Shown here one piece after another: positions 38,732 to 50,480 of a stretch of 64,000 nucleotides of DNA; position 1 is the first letter of the stretch, and each line of letters opens with the position of its first letter. The notes under the pieces were generated by a model. It searched no databases. It was not told the origin of the DNA and saw only the letters and a program-made list of their open reading frames with translations. A program made the translations under genes and the position numbers. Origin of the DNA: Telmatactis stephensoni (taxonomy: Eukaryota; Cnidaria; Anthozoa; Actiniaria; Isophelliidae); assembly GCA_029948255.1 (NCBI GenBank), contig JALIZF010001727.1, forward strand, positions 186,001-250,000, given 5' to 3'.

Positions 38732-39619
38732 CTTAAGTAGTAGTTTGTAATTAATAGTTTGTAATTATGTTGTTATTATTCTTACAATCATTCTTTTTTA
38801 AGACAGTGAAAGTGCATTTTTATGATTTTTTACTTGTAAAACATGGAACTAGTATGTTTGATCCAGGTTGAGAATTGATATTTTAATAATTAAAATATAG
38901 TAATGGATAATTATTATCCTGTGATAATAATATTGTGTAAACACAATCGATCCCTGATTGCTCCACACAACCAAAGTAAATATTCTTAGCAAGTAAATTT
39001 AACAAAACTAGTTTCAGTTCTTCAAACCAATACTAGGAAATTAAATGTTTAAAAGCCATTATTTAATCACATTGCTTTTTTGCAGGCTGTAATGTCCATG
39101 GAAATGATCAAAATATAAATAAAAGTGTCAACCAACATTTTGGTTTTTCACTTTCATAGGTTCTGAACCAATAAATTTCATGTGTAGAAACCAATATTTT
39201 GGAAGAGAAATGAATATTCCAATTGAGGCACCTGTATTTGTGGACAATGCTTTTTCTGGTCAACGTTAATGAGATTGGCTGTAAAATATATACTAGGAAA
39301 TTTTTTGTAAATTCCAACAGTTAATTGCACAACTCATGTATGACTGCAAGCTTAATTGACACTGCAGGTGAGTTTTTTTTCAGGTTTTACCACCTTTGGT
39401 GCTCTTTTGAATTTATTATGAAATTCTTAGTGCTCTTTAATAAATTACATGATTGTATATTGTTGTGGTCATCTAATTCACATGTGACTTTGACATGCAT
39501 CTGTTATACATTTATTCATTTTTAAGCATTTTTAAGCATAATTATTCAGATCAAAGTTTTCCTAGCTCTTTCTAGCCACATTTATTATACGCACAGGAGT
39601 ATAAAAGGAAAATACTCAC

Positions 39620-39689
39620 CCTTTGCTGGTCAGTTGTGAGTGACCTTTGAAATTCTTGATCTTGTTCTGCTCTCAATTGAGCTCTCTGC
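39620..39689 (-). CDS. Host gene exon with FAF-like coiled coil
   Basis: Exon with acceptor TATTTATAG and donor GTGAGTATT. It reads QRAQLRAEQDQEFQRSLTTD then QQR. The pattern R-x-EQD-x-x-x-x-x-SL-x-x-D-x-x-R is a signature of the helix before the UBX domain in FAF1/FAF2-type proteins. Confidence 0.55.
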
Positions 39690-39813
39690 CTATAAATATA
39701 ATGACATCCAATATTTACTTGATGGTCCCCAACAAAATAAATAAACTCTTGGCTATGAAGGATACATCACTATTATGCATACACATGTTTATACTTTTGT
39801 ATTTCATACTTAC

Positions 39814-39895
39814 CTTGACTCTTGTGCAAGAACATGATTTCTCCTTGCACTTTGCTCAAGTCTTTCTGGCAAGGAGGAGACCAAGTTTTCCATTC
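39814..39895 (-). CDS. Host gene exon
   Basis: 82-bp exon, donor GTAAGTATG, acceptor CATCAG. Reads MENLVSSLPERLEQSARRNH, helical. Same gene by orientation and spacing. Confidence 0.4.
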
Positions 39896-40417
39896 CTGAT
39901 GAAATAAAAAATACATAGATCTCAGTTTTACAATAGACCTAATCGGCTAACGTGTTGCTATGTATGTTTGTCTTTTATCTCCAAAAATTCTTATTTTCAG
40001 AAGTTTTGAATTGGGTGGAAATGTAAATGTACATAGCAACGCATTAGCCGATTGGGTCGATAGGCTTTACCACTACTGTCCAATAGAGAGCCGAAAAACA
40101 GGCTTTTAATTGTTTAAAATACCAAATCAACTGTTTTCAGTTCTGGACAGCATTTGGACAGTTAATAATAAATAAATACATGTAACTTACAATTCATTAC
40201 TTCTAACAATTTAAAATTGTTAACAAATGCTCTTAAGTTCTTTTTTAATTTTAATGGTTGAAAGGTCACTGGTGGCCATGAATTGAAAAGGGCCTATCTA
40301 ATGGATATATTATGTCAATAATACCTGGAATATTTGCTGCTTATCAATCAATAAATGTTGGAAGGTTAACTGAACAGGAAAGTTGTTCTATTAAATTTTT
40401 AGGTTATCATAACATAC

Positions 40418-40531
40418 CTTGAACTGTGTCCAGCCTTTCAAATGTTGCGTGTACAGCAAACCCTGGACCTGCACCTGGTTGCAAAACAATAAGTGCTGGC
40501 ACACTAATTTGGTACACATCAGGGATGATGC
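40418..40531 (-). CDS. Host gene exon, beta-rich
   Basis: A 38-codon exon, donor GTATGTTATG, acceptor TTTGTAG. Reads GIIPDVYQISVPALIVLQPG then AGPGFAVHATFERLDTVQ. Symmetric phase. No named domain; could be a thioredoxin-like (UAS-type) strand pair as expected before the coiled coil. Confidence 0.45.
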
Positions 40532-41002
40532 CTACAAATAAAGGTTTTTTCATTGTCAGTTAATATATGTAAAGTTCAATAACACGCCATCAACAAACTT
40601 ACCAATGAAGTGACGTAGGTTAGTCCTCCATGCTGTTTGACAAAAGAAGTACAACTAATATTAATATTAATAATACAATGTACACTTGTCTAGAAATTTG
40701 TGAGATGCAATAATTATCCTTATATAATGGATTAATATTTCTGGCAACTGTCTTTAACAATCATGTTGAATTCAAATCAGTTTTCAAATCAGAAATATAA
40801 TTATTTAAAGAGCTCAGACTCATGTTTTAGTACATTTTTGCTTTTAGAATTATAATATTCTTGGTTTTCACCTATGTCAATGAAAAATTTCCAGAGCCCT
40901 GAGTGAAATAAAAATTATAATATCACTCTAAAGAGCAAGTAAAACTATGTAACTTCACAAATTTTCAAATTAAAATGAGCTTTTGTTATGAAGATATTAA
41001 CC

Positions 41003-41135
41003 TTTGAAGTGCTCAATTTTTGATAAGAAATGTATGGCCGCTCTTCCCAGTTGGTGTCACTCCACAGGTCATCAAAATACCAGTGGATCTCACGTCCCTG
41101 GGTAACTGCAGCAGCTGGCAGTATTTTACAGCTCA
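41003..41135 (-). CDS. Host gene exon next to the gypsy insertion
   Basis: The frame SCKILPAAAVTQGREIHWYF then DDLWSDTNWEERPYISYQKL ends at a donor-like GTTAATATC near 41002. The 5' border is an AG close to 41136-41146. The gypsy LTR begins at 41153, so its insertion lies within about 20 bp of this exon's acceptor. Confidence 0.4.
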
Positions 41136-41152
41136 AAGCTTATATTCCTAGT

Positions 41153-41348
41153 TGTTGTAATATTTAGTAACTGTCTGGGGTTCCTGTGGACCCTGATGTT
41201 TAGTTAGGACTCCCCAGATAACTGGGAAGCCATCTTGTTTTTTGTACTCGTGCAGTTTTACTAGTTGTTCATCTGTAGCTTGATTATCACGCGTTTCTAG
41301 AAAGATGAGTACATAGTTTTCCGTTGTGTTCAAGTTGAAACTACTACA
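41153..41348 (+). repeat. Left LTR of gypsy element
   Basis: 196 bp; TG...CA borders; followed by the primer-binding site TGGTGTCAGAAGTG. The matching tRNA could not be named from the sequence alone. Confidence 0.95.
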
Positions 41349-41401
41349 TGGTGTCAGAAGTGACTTTGAGAAAGCAAAGTTGAACAAGGCGACTGAGAAT
41401 T

Positions 41402-44400
41402 ATGGCGGAAAATGATACACACAGGACTCCTGGTCCACTGGTTATCGATGCCCAGGCAGCGGACAATTGGAGAAAATTCATCATGCAGTTTGGAATCTAT
41501 CTAGTGGCAAAAGGGAAAGATGAAAAATCTGACAAGTTGAAGGTAAACCTGTTGCTAAACTGTGCTGGGCCGGATGCGATCGAAGAATATAGTCATTTTG
41601 TTTTCAACGAAGGAGAAAGCAAAGAATGTTATGCTGATGTGTGTAGAAAGTTCAAGGAACTTTGTGAGGGAGCTAGAAATGTAATCTATGAGCGTCTTGT
41701 ATTTAATCAGAGAAACCAGAAAGAAGGAGAGAGGATTGACAACTTTGTGAGTGAACTCAAACGCCTATCATTAACATGTGAATTTGGGACACTCAAAGAG
41801 TCACTGATCAGAGATCGTATTGTTGGAGGAGTACTCTCGAATGAGTTGAGGGGAGAGCTGCTAAAAAAGCCAGACCTAACACTTCAGAGTGCCCATGATT
41901 ACTGCAGAACCTATGAAGCTGCGGAATTACAAAAATTTAAGTTTAGCTCACAGAACACAAGTGGGTCCCAGCATGCATTGAGTGTACACCCTGTTCAAAG
42001 GAGAGAGAGAGACATGGCACACACCTGTAAGTTTTGTGGTTTTCAACACCCGTTTACCAAACCAAGCCGTTGCCCTGCTTTTAAGAAAAAATGCAGAAGT
42101 TGCCAAAAAGAGGGCCATTTTGCAAAAGTATGCCCAGAGAATGGAAAGAAAGGGTCAACAGTTGACCTAGTGGAGCAGAACAGTGGTAAGACAACTATGG
42201 GGCAGGGTAACAATGAAGAAGATCCCCACTTATATTTTGGATCAGTGGAACTTGGGAATGTTTCCAATCCCAATAACAACAAGAAGAGTGTGATAACCCT
42301 GAAAGTGGCACAAAAGGAGGTCAACTTTAAGGCTGATACAGGTGCTGACGCCACTGTTATACCTTACGATCTATATAAAAGTATCACCACAAAACCACTT
42401 CAAAAGATCCATCAGCCCCTGAAGGGATGGCTCGCAGACAAAGCAATTCACCCAGTCGGATGTGTTCGCCTTCAGACACAGTACAAGAATCGAAAAATGG
42501 ATCTGCTCTACCTTGTAGTGCATGGCAATTTTACGCCCTTACTAAGCTGTGAAGCATGTTTAGATTTAGAGGTACTCAAGTTTATGCATCTGGAACTGAT
42601 AGACACTCCAAAGGGCAATGTGACTGGCCAAAGAGATGACAACAAAGAGCAGGACCATGGAGTGTTTGCAAGAGATCCTATTCTTTCCAATTTTCAAGAT
42701 TGTTTCAGTAATAAGCCAGGAACACTACCCAACAAAGTACATTTAGAGATTGACCCTTCAGTGCCTGCAGTGGTGCATCCCCCTAGAAAAATTCCAGTTG
42801 CTCTTCTTGAACCTACCAAAGAAAAGCTCCAAGAGATGGAACGAGATGGCATTATCGTAAAAGAGGAGGAGCACACCCCATGGGTTTCGTCAATGGTTGT
42901 AGTTGATAAGAGAAAAGGAAAAGACAGAAACACTCCACCATCAAAAGATCATGTTAGAATTTGTATTGATCCGAAGGACTTAAACAACGCTCTCAAAAGG
43001 CCACACTACCCCATGGTTACAGTCGAGGAAGTAGCCAACCGACTGTCTGGGTCTACAGTATTTACAACGATGGATGCTTGTAGCGGATACTGGCAGTTAC
43101 AAGTTGATGATGAAAGCTCGAAACTTCTAACCTTCAACACACCTTGGGGGCGCTATAGGTTTACAAGACTCCCTTTTGGAATATCATCAGCTCCAGAGAT
43201 ATACCAAAGGGAGATGGACAGACTCTTTGCAGGGGTCCCAGTCGAGATCATTGTTGATGATTTCCTCATCCATGGAACAGATAGTAGTGACGTGGATAAG
43301 AAGATGACAGCAGTGCTTGAAAGAAGCCAAAAAGTGGGACTGAAATTCAACCCAAAGAAAGTCAAGCTTCGAGTCCCAGAAGTAAGTTATGTTGGTCATG
43401 TGTTTACACCAGAGGGCATAAAGCCAGATCCTGAGAAAGTACGTGCAATCAACGACATGCCACCCCCCTCGGACAAAGATGGTGTGTTACGATTCTTGGG
43501 AACACTCAACTACCTTGACAAGTTCATTAAGCATAAAGCAGATTTGCAGGGTCCAATCTCACAACTGACCCAGAAAGAAGCAGCATTTACATGGGAAACG
43601 CCTCAACAAGAAGCCTTTGACACGCTCAAAGCTGTAATCACGTGTGCACCAGTGTTGGCCTACTTTGATAATCACAAGGAGACTGTACTAAATGTAGATG
43701 CAAGTGGCACTGGTCTTGGAGCTGTGATCATCCAGGAAGGTAAGCCAGTTGCCTTTAGTTCCAAGACATTATCTTCGTGTGAGCAGAGATATGCCAACAT
43801 AGAGAGAGAGTTGTTAGCAATACTATGGGGAGCTCAAAAGTTTCACACGTATGTGTATGGACGGCGAGTTATTGTAGAAACAGATCATAAACCCCTAGAG
43901 GCGATTTTTAAAAAAACACTGAATGAATGCCCACCAAGGCTTCAGAGAATGCTTTTGAAGCTGACCAAGTATGATCTGCATGTGAGATATGTTCCTGGTA
44001 AGAAACAAGTGATTTCTGATTGTTTAAGCAGAGCTCCACTACTTGATACAACGCCTGTTGGTGAACCAGAAGATGTGATTGGTATCAACCTGATTGACAA
44101 CCTTGGATTTGAAAGTGCCACTCTAAAGGAATTCAAAGAGGCATCCCGTACTGACGAAACGTCACGAGTTGTAATGGAATATGTCTTAAAGGGCTGGCCT
44201 ACAGACAAAGAACAAGTGGATGAACTAGCAAAAGAATACTGGAATTACAAAGAAGAACTGAGTGTCGAAGATGGGCTATTGTTCAAATCTGATAGAATTG
44301 TTGTTCCAAGGTCGATGCGAGCTGAAATACTCAACGAGATTCATGGAGCACACCTGGGAGAGAGTAAGAGTTTGAGTCTAGCAAGGGACTATGTCTTTTG

Positions 44401-45466
44401 GCCTTCCATGACAGCACAGATCAAAGATAAAGTCAGCTCTTGTCAAATCTGCAATGCCTTCCGCAACCGACAACAGAAAGAATCGATGCATCCACATGTC
44501 ATTCCAGGGCTGCCGTGGCAGGTGGTTGGAACTGACATTTTTGAATATGGAGGCCATTCGTACTTGGTTGTGGTTGATTTCTATTCTAAGTACTTTGAAG
44601 TTGAACTACTGCGACAGTCCACTGCATCATGTGTCATCAACAACCTAAAGAAAATCTTCGCAAGATTCGGCATCCCAGCCAAAGTGATCAGTGACAATGG
44701 TTCACAGTACAGTAACACCCGAAATCTTTTCAGTACTTCTCATGAGTTCAAGCAGTTTTCACAGCAGTGGGGATTTCAGCATACTACAAGTTCTCCAGAG
44801 TATCCTCAATCCAACGGTGCCGCAGAAAGGGCTGTTCAGACAGCAAAACGAATCTTCAAGAAAGCAGCAGCAGAGAATAAAGACCCTTTTGAAGGGTTAT
44901 TGAAGTACAGAAACACTCCTTTTGAGGACATAGGTGTCTCACCCACACAGCTACTAATGAGTAGACGAACACGTACAACACTACCTACCCATCCACGTCT
45001 ATTGTTGCCATCCACAGTCGACCCAAGCAGAGTTGTGAAGGGATTGGCTCATCGTCAAGCAGTTGCAAAGAAGAACTACGATGAACACAGCAAGGATCTT
45101 CCCCCATTAGAAGCTGGAGATAAAGTACGTATTCGTGTAAACAGAGACAAAGAATGGCGCAAGGCTGAGGTACTACCACGGTCCTATGTGGTGGAGGACG
45201 AAAAAGGCCATGTGTTCAGAAGGAACAGGAGACACATTATTGCAACCCCAAATGACTCACCTATGATTCCAGAGATGACATTTAAACCTGGAAGTCACCA
45301 ACCCCAAGAGTGTACTACTAAACCACCACCGGTAACTAGCCCAGAGAAAGCAGCACCAAGTCCAGTGGAAGTACGCGATGAACCCAAAGGAGCAGGAGAA
45401 CATACCCCTATTGTGACAAGATCAGGGCGGGAAGTAAAGAAACCACAAAGACTCATTGAACAATGA
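41402..45466 (+). CDS. Gag-Pol polyprotein of Ty3/gypsy element, intact
   Basis: 1354 aa in one frame without a gag/pol shift. Gag capsid-like helices come first. A CCHC zinc knuckle (CRSCQKEGHFAKVC) lies near residues 225-240 and the protease (FKADTGADATVIPYDLY) near 310. Reverse transcriptase follows about 460-690 (TMDACSGYWQLQVDD; RLPFGISSAPEIYQREMD; active site IIVDDFLI near 617), then RNase H near 764 (LNVDASGTGLGAVI; RELLAILWGAQKF). The integrase has an HHCC region near 980-1015 (CQICNAFRNRQ), DIFEYGGHSYLVVVDFYS, VISDNGSQYSN and SNGAAERAVQTAKRIF for D, D and E. All catalytic residues seen are present. Confidence 0.95.
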   Translation: MAENDTHRTPGPLVIDAQAADNWRKFIMQFGIYLVAKGKDEKSDKLKVNLLLNCAGPDAIEEYSHFVFNEGESKECYADVCRKFKELCEGARNVIYERLVFNQRNQKEGERIDNFVSELKRLSLTCEFGTLKESLIRDRIVGGVLSNELRGELLKKPDLTLQSAHDYCRTYEAAELQKFKFSSQNTSGSQHALSVHPVQRRERDMAHTCKFCGFQHPFTKPSRCPAFKKKCRSCQKEGHFAKVCPENGKKGSTVDLVEQNSGKTTMGQGNNEEDPHLYFGSVELGNVSNPNNNKKSVITLKVAQKEVNFKADTGADATVIPYDLYKSITTKPLQKIHQPLKGWLADKAIHPVGCVRLQTQYKNRKMDLLYLVVHGNFTPLLSCEACLDLEVLKFMHLELIDTPKGNVTGQRDDNKEQDHGVFARDPILSNFQDCFSNKPGTLPNKVHLEIDPSVPAVVHPPRKIPVALLEPTKEKLQEMERDGIIVKEEEHTPWVSSMVVVDKRKGKDRNTPPSKDHVRICIDPKDLNNALKRPHYPMVTVEEVANRLSGSTVFTTMDACSGYWQLQVDDESSKLLTFNTPWGRYRFTRLPFGISSAPEIYQREMDRLFAGVPVEIIVDDFLIHGTDSSDVDKKMTAVLERSQKVGLKFNPKKVKLRVPEVSYVGHVFTPEGIKPDPEKVRAINDMPPPSDKDGVLRFLGTLNYLDKFIKHKADLQGPISQLTQKEAAFTWETPQQEAFDTLKAVITCAPVLAYFDNHKETVLNVDASGTGLGAVIIQEGKPVAFSSKTLSSCEQRYANIERELLAILWGAQKFHTYVYGRRVIVETDHKPLEAIFKKTLNECPPRLQRMLLKLTKYDLHVRYVPGKKQVISDCLSRAPLLDTTPVGEPEDVIGINLIDNLGFESATLKEFKEASRTDETSRVVMEYVLKGWPTDKEQVDELAKEYWNYKEELSVEDGLLFKSDRIVVPRSMRAEILNEIHGAHLGESKSLSLARDYVFWPSMTAQIKDKVSSCQICNAFRNRQQKESMHPHVIPGLPWQVVGTDIFEYGGHSYLVVVDFYSKYFEVELLRQSTASCVINNLKKIFARFGIPAKVISDNGSQYSNTRNLFSTSHEFKQFSQQWGFQHTTSSPEYPQSNGAAERAVQTAKRIFKKAAAENKDPFEGLLKYRNTPFEDIGVSPTQLLMSRRTRTTLPTHPRLLLPSTVDPSRVVKGLAHRQAVAKKNYDEHSKDLPPLEAGDKVRIRVNRDKEWRKAEVLPRSYVVEDEKGHVFRRNRRHIIATPNDSPMIPEMTFKPGSHQPQECTTKPPPVTSPEKAAPSPVEVRDEPKGAGEHTPIVTRSGREVKKPQRLIEQ

Positions 45467-45487
45467 ACTGTTTGAACAGAAGGGAGA

Positions 45488-45683
45488 TGTTGTAATATTT
45501 AGTAACTGTCTGGGGTTCCTGTGGACCCTGATGTTTAGTTAGGACTCCCCAGATAACTGGGAAGCCATCTTGTTTTTTGTACTCGTGCAGTTTTACTAGT
45601 TGTTCATCTGTAGCTTGATTATCACGCGTTTCTAGAAAGATGAGTACATAGTTTTCCGTTGTGTTCAAGTTGAAACTACTACA
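45488..45683 (+). repeat. Right LTR of gypsy element
   Basis: 196 bp, same as the left LTR by eye. It is preceded by the polypurine tract and followed by the CTAGT target duplication. Confidence 0.95.
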
Positions 45684-45998
45684 CTAGTGAAATTAGCCTG
45701 GGGAGGGGGAACTACCTTTTCCATTTACTTGGGTTAACAAAAGCATTTTTAATTACTCTACAAATCTTGATTTGGTTGTGAGAGTTTGTGCAAAAATGGG
45801 AAAAAGGCAAAGATTTGTGTTTAAGAGGTTTAATTTAGTTCCCATATTTTACTAGTGAAAAGAAAGGACTCACAAAAAGTTTGCAAACGTAAACAATAAA
45901 TAAATAAATAGTAAACAATGGCTAACCAATCAGATCTCAAGCTCATAAACATTCATGATGAATTCATAAATATTCATGAATATTCCAAATAAACATAC

Positions 45999-46084
45999 CA
46001 TTCTGTCTTAGGCTTCCGGAAGCCCCAACCCACAAATACCCATGTTCACCAAGCAGCTGCAGAACATGGCTTGGTATGATAAAT
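45999..46084 (-). CDS. Host gene exon
   Basis: 86-bp exon, donor GTATGTTTATT, acceptor CTTTCAG near 46085. Reads FIIPSHVLQLLGEHGYLWVG then ASGSLRQNG. Helix followed by a YxWVGxxGxLRQ turn. Next exon of the FAF/UBX-like gene on the other side of the gypsy element. Confidence 0.45.
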
Positions 46085-46597
46085 CTGAAAGATCAATAAC
46101 AATGATAAAGGGTTATTAACCGAGCGCGAGGTCTGTATGGGAAAATATCAGACCGAGGTCTGATATTTTCCCATACAAACGGAGCAAACAAGGTTAATAA
46201 CTTATTTATTATATGGCTTTGAGAAGTCCCACTAAAACAATTGCCAAATGCAAACTTTTCTTTTCATCCTGGACAGCGGTCCTGATATGGCAAAATACAG
46301 ACCATGCATTAGCTAATCAGAATAATTCAGGAAATTATCTAGCCATATAATAAAATGTGTTATTTATATGTAAGGTACAATGTATGTTAATAATCTTTGG
46401 CATATGAGACTGTGGCAATGAGATCTGAATTATTGCACATCATGTATTAGCAATGCTGATAATATAATTTCTATATTTTGTTTTTTTTTTAGTTGAGGGC
46501 CACCATTGGGTTATCAGTAGGATTTTTATTATTGTAGCAGTTGTGTGCATCTCCCTCTATAAATAGAGTTATATAATTATTTTGCCATAAGAAATAC

Positions 46598-46778
46598 CTG
46601 TTGGGCTCTGGTCCAAAGATTATGATAAACACCAATTGCATATCCTCCCTGGCCTGCTGTAAGATATTGGCCAGGGGGACAACATGCAATATAGGGGTGC
46701 TGTTGGCAGGACAGTTGTGTGTCAAAAACTGGCCACACACATACTGGGTGTGGCTGAAGCCCCCAATCGTGCGCTTTT
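46598..46778 (-). CDS. Host gene exon
   Basis: 181-bp exon, acceptor CTTTTGTTATAG, donor CAACAG/GTATTTC. Reads RTIGGFSHTQYVCGQFLTHN; ILHVVPLANILQQAREDMQL; VFIIIFGPEPNR. Well-formed splice sites on both sides. No named domain is recognised. Confidence 0.5.
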
Positions 46779-46955
46779 CTATAACAAAAGACATATTAGT
46801 TTTAAAAAGAAAAATGAATCTCAGGGAAGCGTGTTCATGATCACATTGTGGGTATAGGGATATATAATATTTGCAGGCCATTGGAATGTTTGTGAATATA
46901 GTCTGTAAAAAAGAAATGAATAAATCTGAAATCTGAATCTGAAATTTGAATATAC

Positions 46956-47015
46956 CAATTTGGATGTCCCCTGGAAGGATAGGTGGTCCTTGCTGAGGTC
47001 TTGCTTGTCCATCAT
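46956..47015 (-). CDS. Host gene exon, plus further micro-exons to 48.6 kb
   Basis: 60-bp exon, acceptor GATACAG, donor GTATATTC; one frame gives DDGQARPQQGPPILPGDIQI. Further splice-bounded pieces of 25-50 bp lie near 47332-47360, 47494-47525, 47653-47701 and 48540-48580 (acidic, for example DENHDDED), consistent with a chain of short acidic linker exons between the 5' module and the rest of the gene. Confidence 0.4.
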
Positions 47016-49137
47016 CTGTATCAAACAAGTTCAAAAGGCTACTGTCATTCTTTTTTTTAATAAACTATGACTGTATGTAGAGTAAGATTAATTTTGTGCA
47101 TAACATGTGTAAATATGTCTAAGGGAACTTAAACTTGCAAAATTATTTAAATACAAACAGTTACAATAGTATCTTGATGGATGATGGCACCATCCATATC
47201 CCTTTGATTTGCTTCTAAATTACACATGAAATGCAATGGAACACACATAATAAAACAACTGAACAATAAATTACACATTAAAACATGCAAACAATTTCAT
47301 GACACTATGAAGCAGTATAGAAATATTATTACCATCAGAACTGCTGTCATCATTCCCTACAAAAAGATATTTTTAAGCAATCAATAAATTTATTGGAGAT
47401 ATATGAAAAGGCAACCCTTAAAGTACAGTTGTTACATTGTTTGACCAATGCAAGTTATAATGACATGATCAACTTTAGAGTGACAAAATTACCTGCACTG
47501 TCTGTGTCTTCGATTTGGATCACTGCAGGTAAAACATCATTATAGTCAATAAATAAGGGAGCCATACTGATTTTGATAGTAATTCTTGAAAGGAGCTAAA
47601 AGTGTGATATGATTAATAAGTCATGTCGTCAAAATGTTGTTATTATACATACCATCCTCATCATCATGGTTTTCATCTGCTTCAACAGATGGTGGTTGAT
47701 CATCTACAGATAAAGAGCAACAACAAAACAGGTAACAGCTGATGAAAACTGATCTTTGAAATTAACTTAAATTAAGTTTATATGTTAGCTTAGATTATAT
47801 AGATATCATGTAAAATGTAATAATAGGTAAGAATGTGACATCAATCCGAAATACAAATTAGCATTCAAATGTTTTTAAGTGATTGCAGTAAATCCAGTGA
47901 AATCCAGTGAATATTTCAAGGATCATTGCAATCACTTTACATTTCAGCTAGGTTCATAATAAAACCAGGTCATTCAGGTGAACAACTGATGCCCTAATCC
48001 TCCCAAAAAAATTGACCACTTTAAAATATAATTTTCTCTCCATCTTTACTCGACCAAGTCAATGTCACAAAAAATTACAAATAGCTCCTCCCACAGGTAA
48101 CCCAAGCTATTTATTTTTAAAGAAAAGCATGTAAAAAATATGGTTTCTCCTTGATTATACAATTTACATGTACCTCTGAAATTGTGAAAATAAAGCTAAG
48201 AATATAGAAAACAAGTTAACCTACTGTCTGGTCCAATATTTGTTGATTTTGAGGGTTTCTAAGCCATTTCAGGTACCCCTCCCATTCCCCTCCCATTCCC
48301 CTACTAAAGCTAAATCTTTACCTAATAGTGTTTATTATGCAGAATGCATTTCATATGTTTTGAGGATTACTGTTGACAGTTACGTGAAGGTACAGGTAAT
48401 CCAGGCTATTTACTTTCAAAGAAAGATATGTAGTAAATATGACTTCTTCCCTGCCCTTTTCTTACTGGGGTGTCCCCTCCCCAATGGCTAAGTATGGTTT
48501 TCTGATAAAATGAACAAATGATATTGATCTTACCATTTTCCATGGCTTGTTGCATGGGTTCTTCGGGACTTGTTCTTCATTAACCCCACTCGTTTCATTA
48601 ATTCAGTCATAACATTTTTAACATTACAATGTAATTGCACCATAAAGTTTTTAATAAGCTTTCAGGTTTTCCAACTTATATTCCGTTCAGTTTACTGACT
48701 GTTTAAACGGTCTAAACTGTCAGAAAAATACAAAGAATAACGGTTCAATTTTCTTCCTGAAGGCTCTGAACCTGGCAAAAAATTGTTTCGCAAAGACGCC
48801 ATGTTGTTATCCAGCTCCGATTCGTGAACTGAATTAAAATAAAGAAACAAACTCTTGCAAGCTTTCTTGTTCCGCCATTTTGTGTATTTTGACTCCAAAT
48901 GCTTTGTGGGATTGAAAACATGGCTCCCAACCGCCGAAACCTGAGCCCAAGAAAACCGCTGTACAATGACCCAACTTTTCTGAAAAATTATTCGTTCCCC
49001 CTTCGTTATTGTAAATGTCATTCCTAACTAAGAACTAACTGACATTAGATTAGCATTTGGTTTTATGAATCTCTGATTCTTTTTCCCCACACATTTGATA
49101 TCTCGAAAATTAAAAGTAAGTTTTAAATAGTTCTTAC

Positions 49138-49180
49138 CATCTGGCTGCTCAGGCGGGTTCGGCCAGTCATCATCATCGCC
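49138..49180 (-). CDS. Host gene exon 5 (copy 1)
   Basis: Acceptor CTTTAGTTCTAG, donor GTAAGAAC. Reads DDDDWPNPPEQPDG. In copy 2 (about 52437-52479) one base changes WPNP to WLNP. Acidic linker. Confidence 0.5.
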
Positions 49181-49337
49181 TAGAACTAAAGAAATAAATG
49201 AGTGAATATAAAATAGAGACATCAAGTTTTCAAGAAACGATTCGACTGACAAAAGATAATAACAGTTATGAAAGTTGAAAGGAAAAGAGAGAGGCCGAGA
49301 GAGAAGAAATACAAAAATTAAAAAGCTAACTTATTAC

Positions 49338-49379
49338 CAGCCTCATCCGGCTCCTGCTCCTGTACTGAGTCCTCAACTG
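49338..49379 (-). CDS. Host gene exon 4 (copy 1)
   Basis: Acceptor CATGCTTTAG, donor GTAATAAG. 14 codons (VEDSVQEQEPDEA). Copy 2 at about 52637-52678 is identical. Confidence 0.45.
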
Positions 49380-50141
49380 CTAAAGCATGAAAGAAATAAT
49401 TTCAGCAAAATGTGGCTAAACTAGAGTTCAAGCCCACGAGAACATTCTGTTTACAAATTTTGTGGGTTGAATTACAGTAAAACAACTGATAGCGGACAAA
49501 TGAGATGTGAAGCGTACTTCGACTGCCCCTTCATTAAACTGAGAAATTTCAATTTTCAGTTAAATAGCGTCTTACGACTGGCAGTTTAGGCCTGTGGATC
49601 AACTGAGTTACCAGTGGTTTGCTTGTGTCAAGGAATTCATTATGAAAAATACGTTTCCAACTCAACCATGAACTCTTCATTGTTATAAAAAAAACTAGTC
49701 TAGAGTTTTTTTTGGGCGTGTGATCACTGAAAAAGTATTACTCGTTTTGTCCGGTTCTGGTCATGTTCATATAAGCTATTAAAGCAAAAGCCGGCTGGAA
49801 AGAAAGAATACAGTGGACTCGTCATAAATTAAAATTTTTAAATTATTGGACGATGTATCGTTTGTCGAAACCAAATATTCAATTTCATTTTAGGGAAAAA
49901 TCCAGGTAGTCTGAAATGGCCTCTTCAGCATTCATGTTGAAGGGCTAGAGTGCAGTGCAAATATCCTCATCAAAACCGGAAATTCTATGAACAATGCCAT
50001 GGCAGCTTTTACCAAAACTTGAATGACTAATCCCGAAAAAGAGCAAACGAACAAGCTGACACAATGAAGAAATAACGGTAATAACACAAGTTTTGTTAAT
50101 ACGTGAAATGGAAAATCTCAGTGGCATCAATCTGTAGTCGA

Positions 50142-50262
50142 TCTCTTTCGCAGTCATTTTTAGCTTCGTCACGCTACGCGAATCCGATCCACTAACGCCA
50201 TATTAGTGGATCGGATTCGCGTAGAGTGACGAAACTAAAAACGGCTGCGAAAGAGATTGACA
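50142..50262. repeat. Fold-back hairpin in each duplicated unit
   Basis: Arms of about 55 bp (CTACGCGAATCCGATCCACT and inverse) meet at CGCCATA. Present again at 53441-53561. A small MITE that was inserted before the duplication. Confidence 0.8.
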
Positions 50263-50365
50263 ATAACTGAAGCCGCCGGTGTTTGATTCAAATAGCTTTA
50301 AGCATGATTTATAAGTTTGATGCAACCATCATGAGCATGAACCTGAACGTACGAAAAAAACTTAC

Positions 50366-50480
50366 CATTCGAACTCCCACCCGTATCACTTGGTGGACTT
50401 GGTGGGTGGGCAGCGTTGATTCTGGCTCTCATTAGCTGCCCTCATTCGGCCACCCGGTCGGTGGCACCACCTTCTGTTGG
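50366..50480 (-). CDS. Host gene exon 3 (copy 1)
   Basis: Acceptor GTGATTTCCAG, donor CGAATG/GTAAGTTTT. 115 bp with GGCAGCTAATGAGAGCC; one frame reads ARINAAHPPSPPSDTGGSSN. Copy 2 at about 53665-53779. Confidence 0.45.

Larger units (their letters stand above)
41153..45683 (+). mobile_element. Complete Ty3/gypsy LTR retrotransposon
   Basis: Two 196-bp LTRs (41153-41348 and 45488-45683) are identical as far as I can see and start TGTTGTAATATT and end ACTACTACA. The target duplication CTAGT flanks both (41148-41152, 45684-45688). A primer site begins TGGTGTCAGAAGTG right after the left LTR, and a polypurine tract (AGAAGGGAGA) precedes the right LTR. One intact 1354-aa frame lies between. Structure and LTR identity indicate a very recent insertion. 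Confidence 0.95.
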
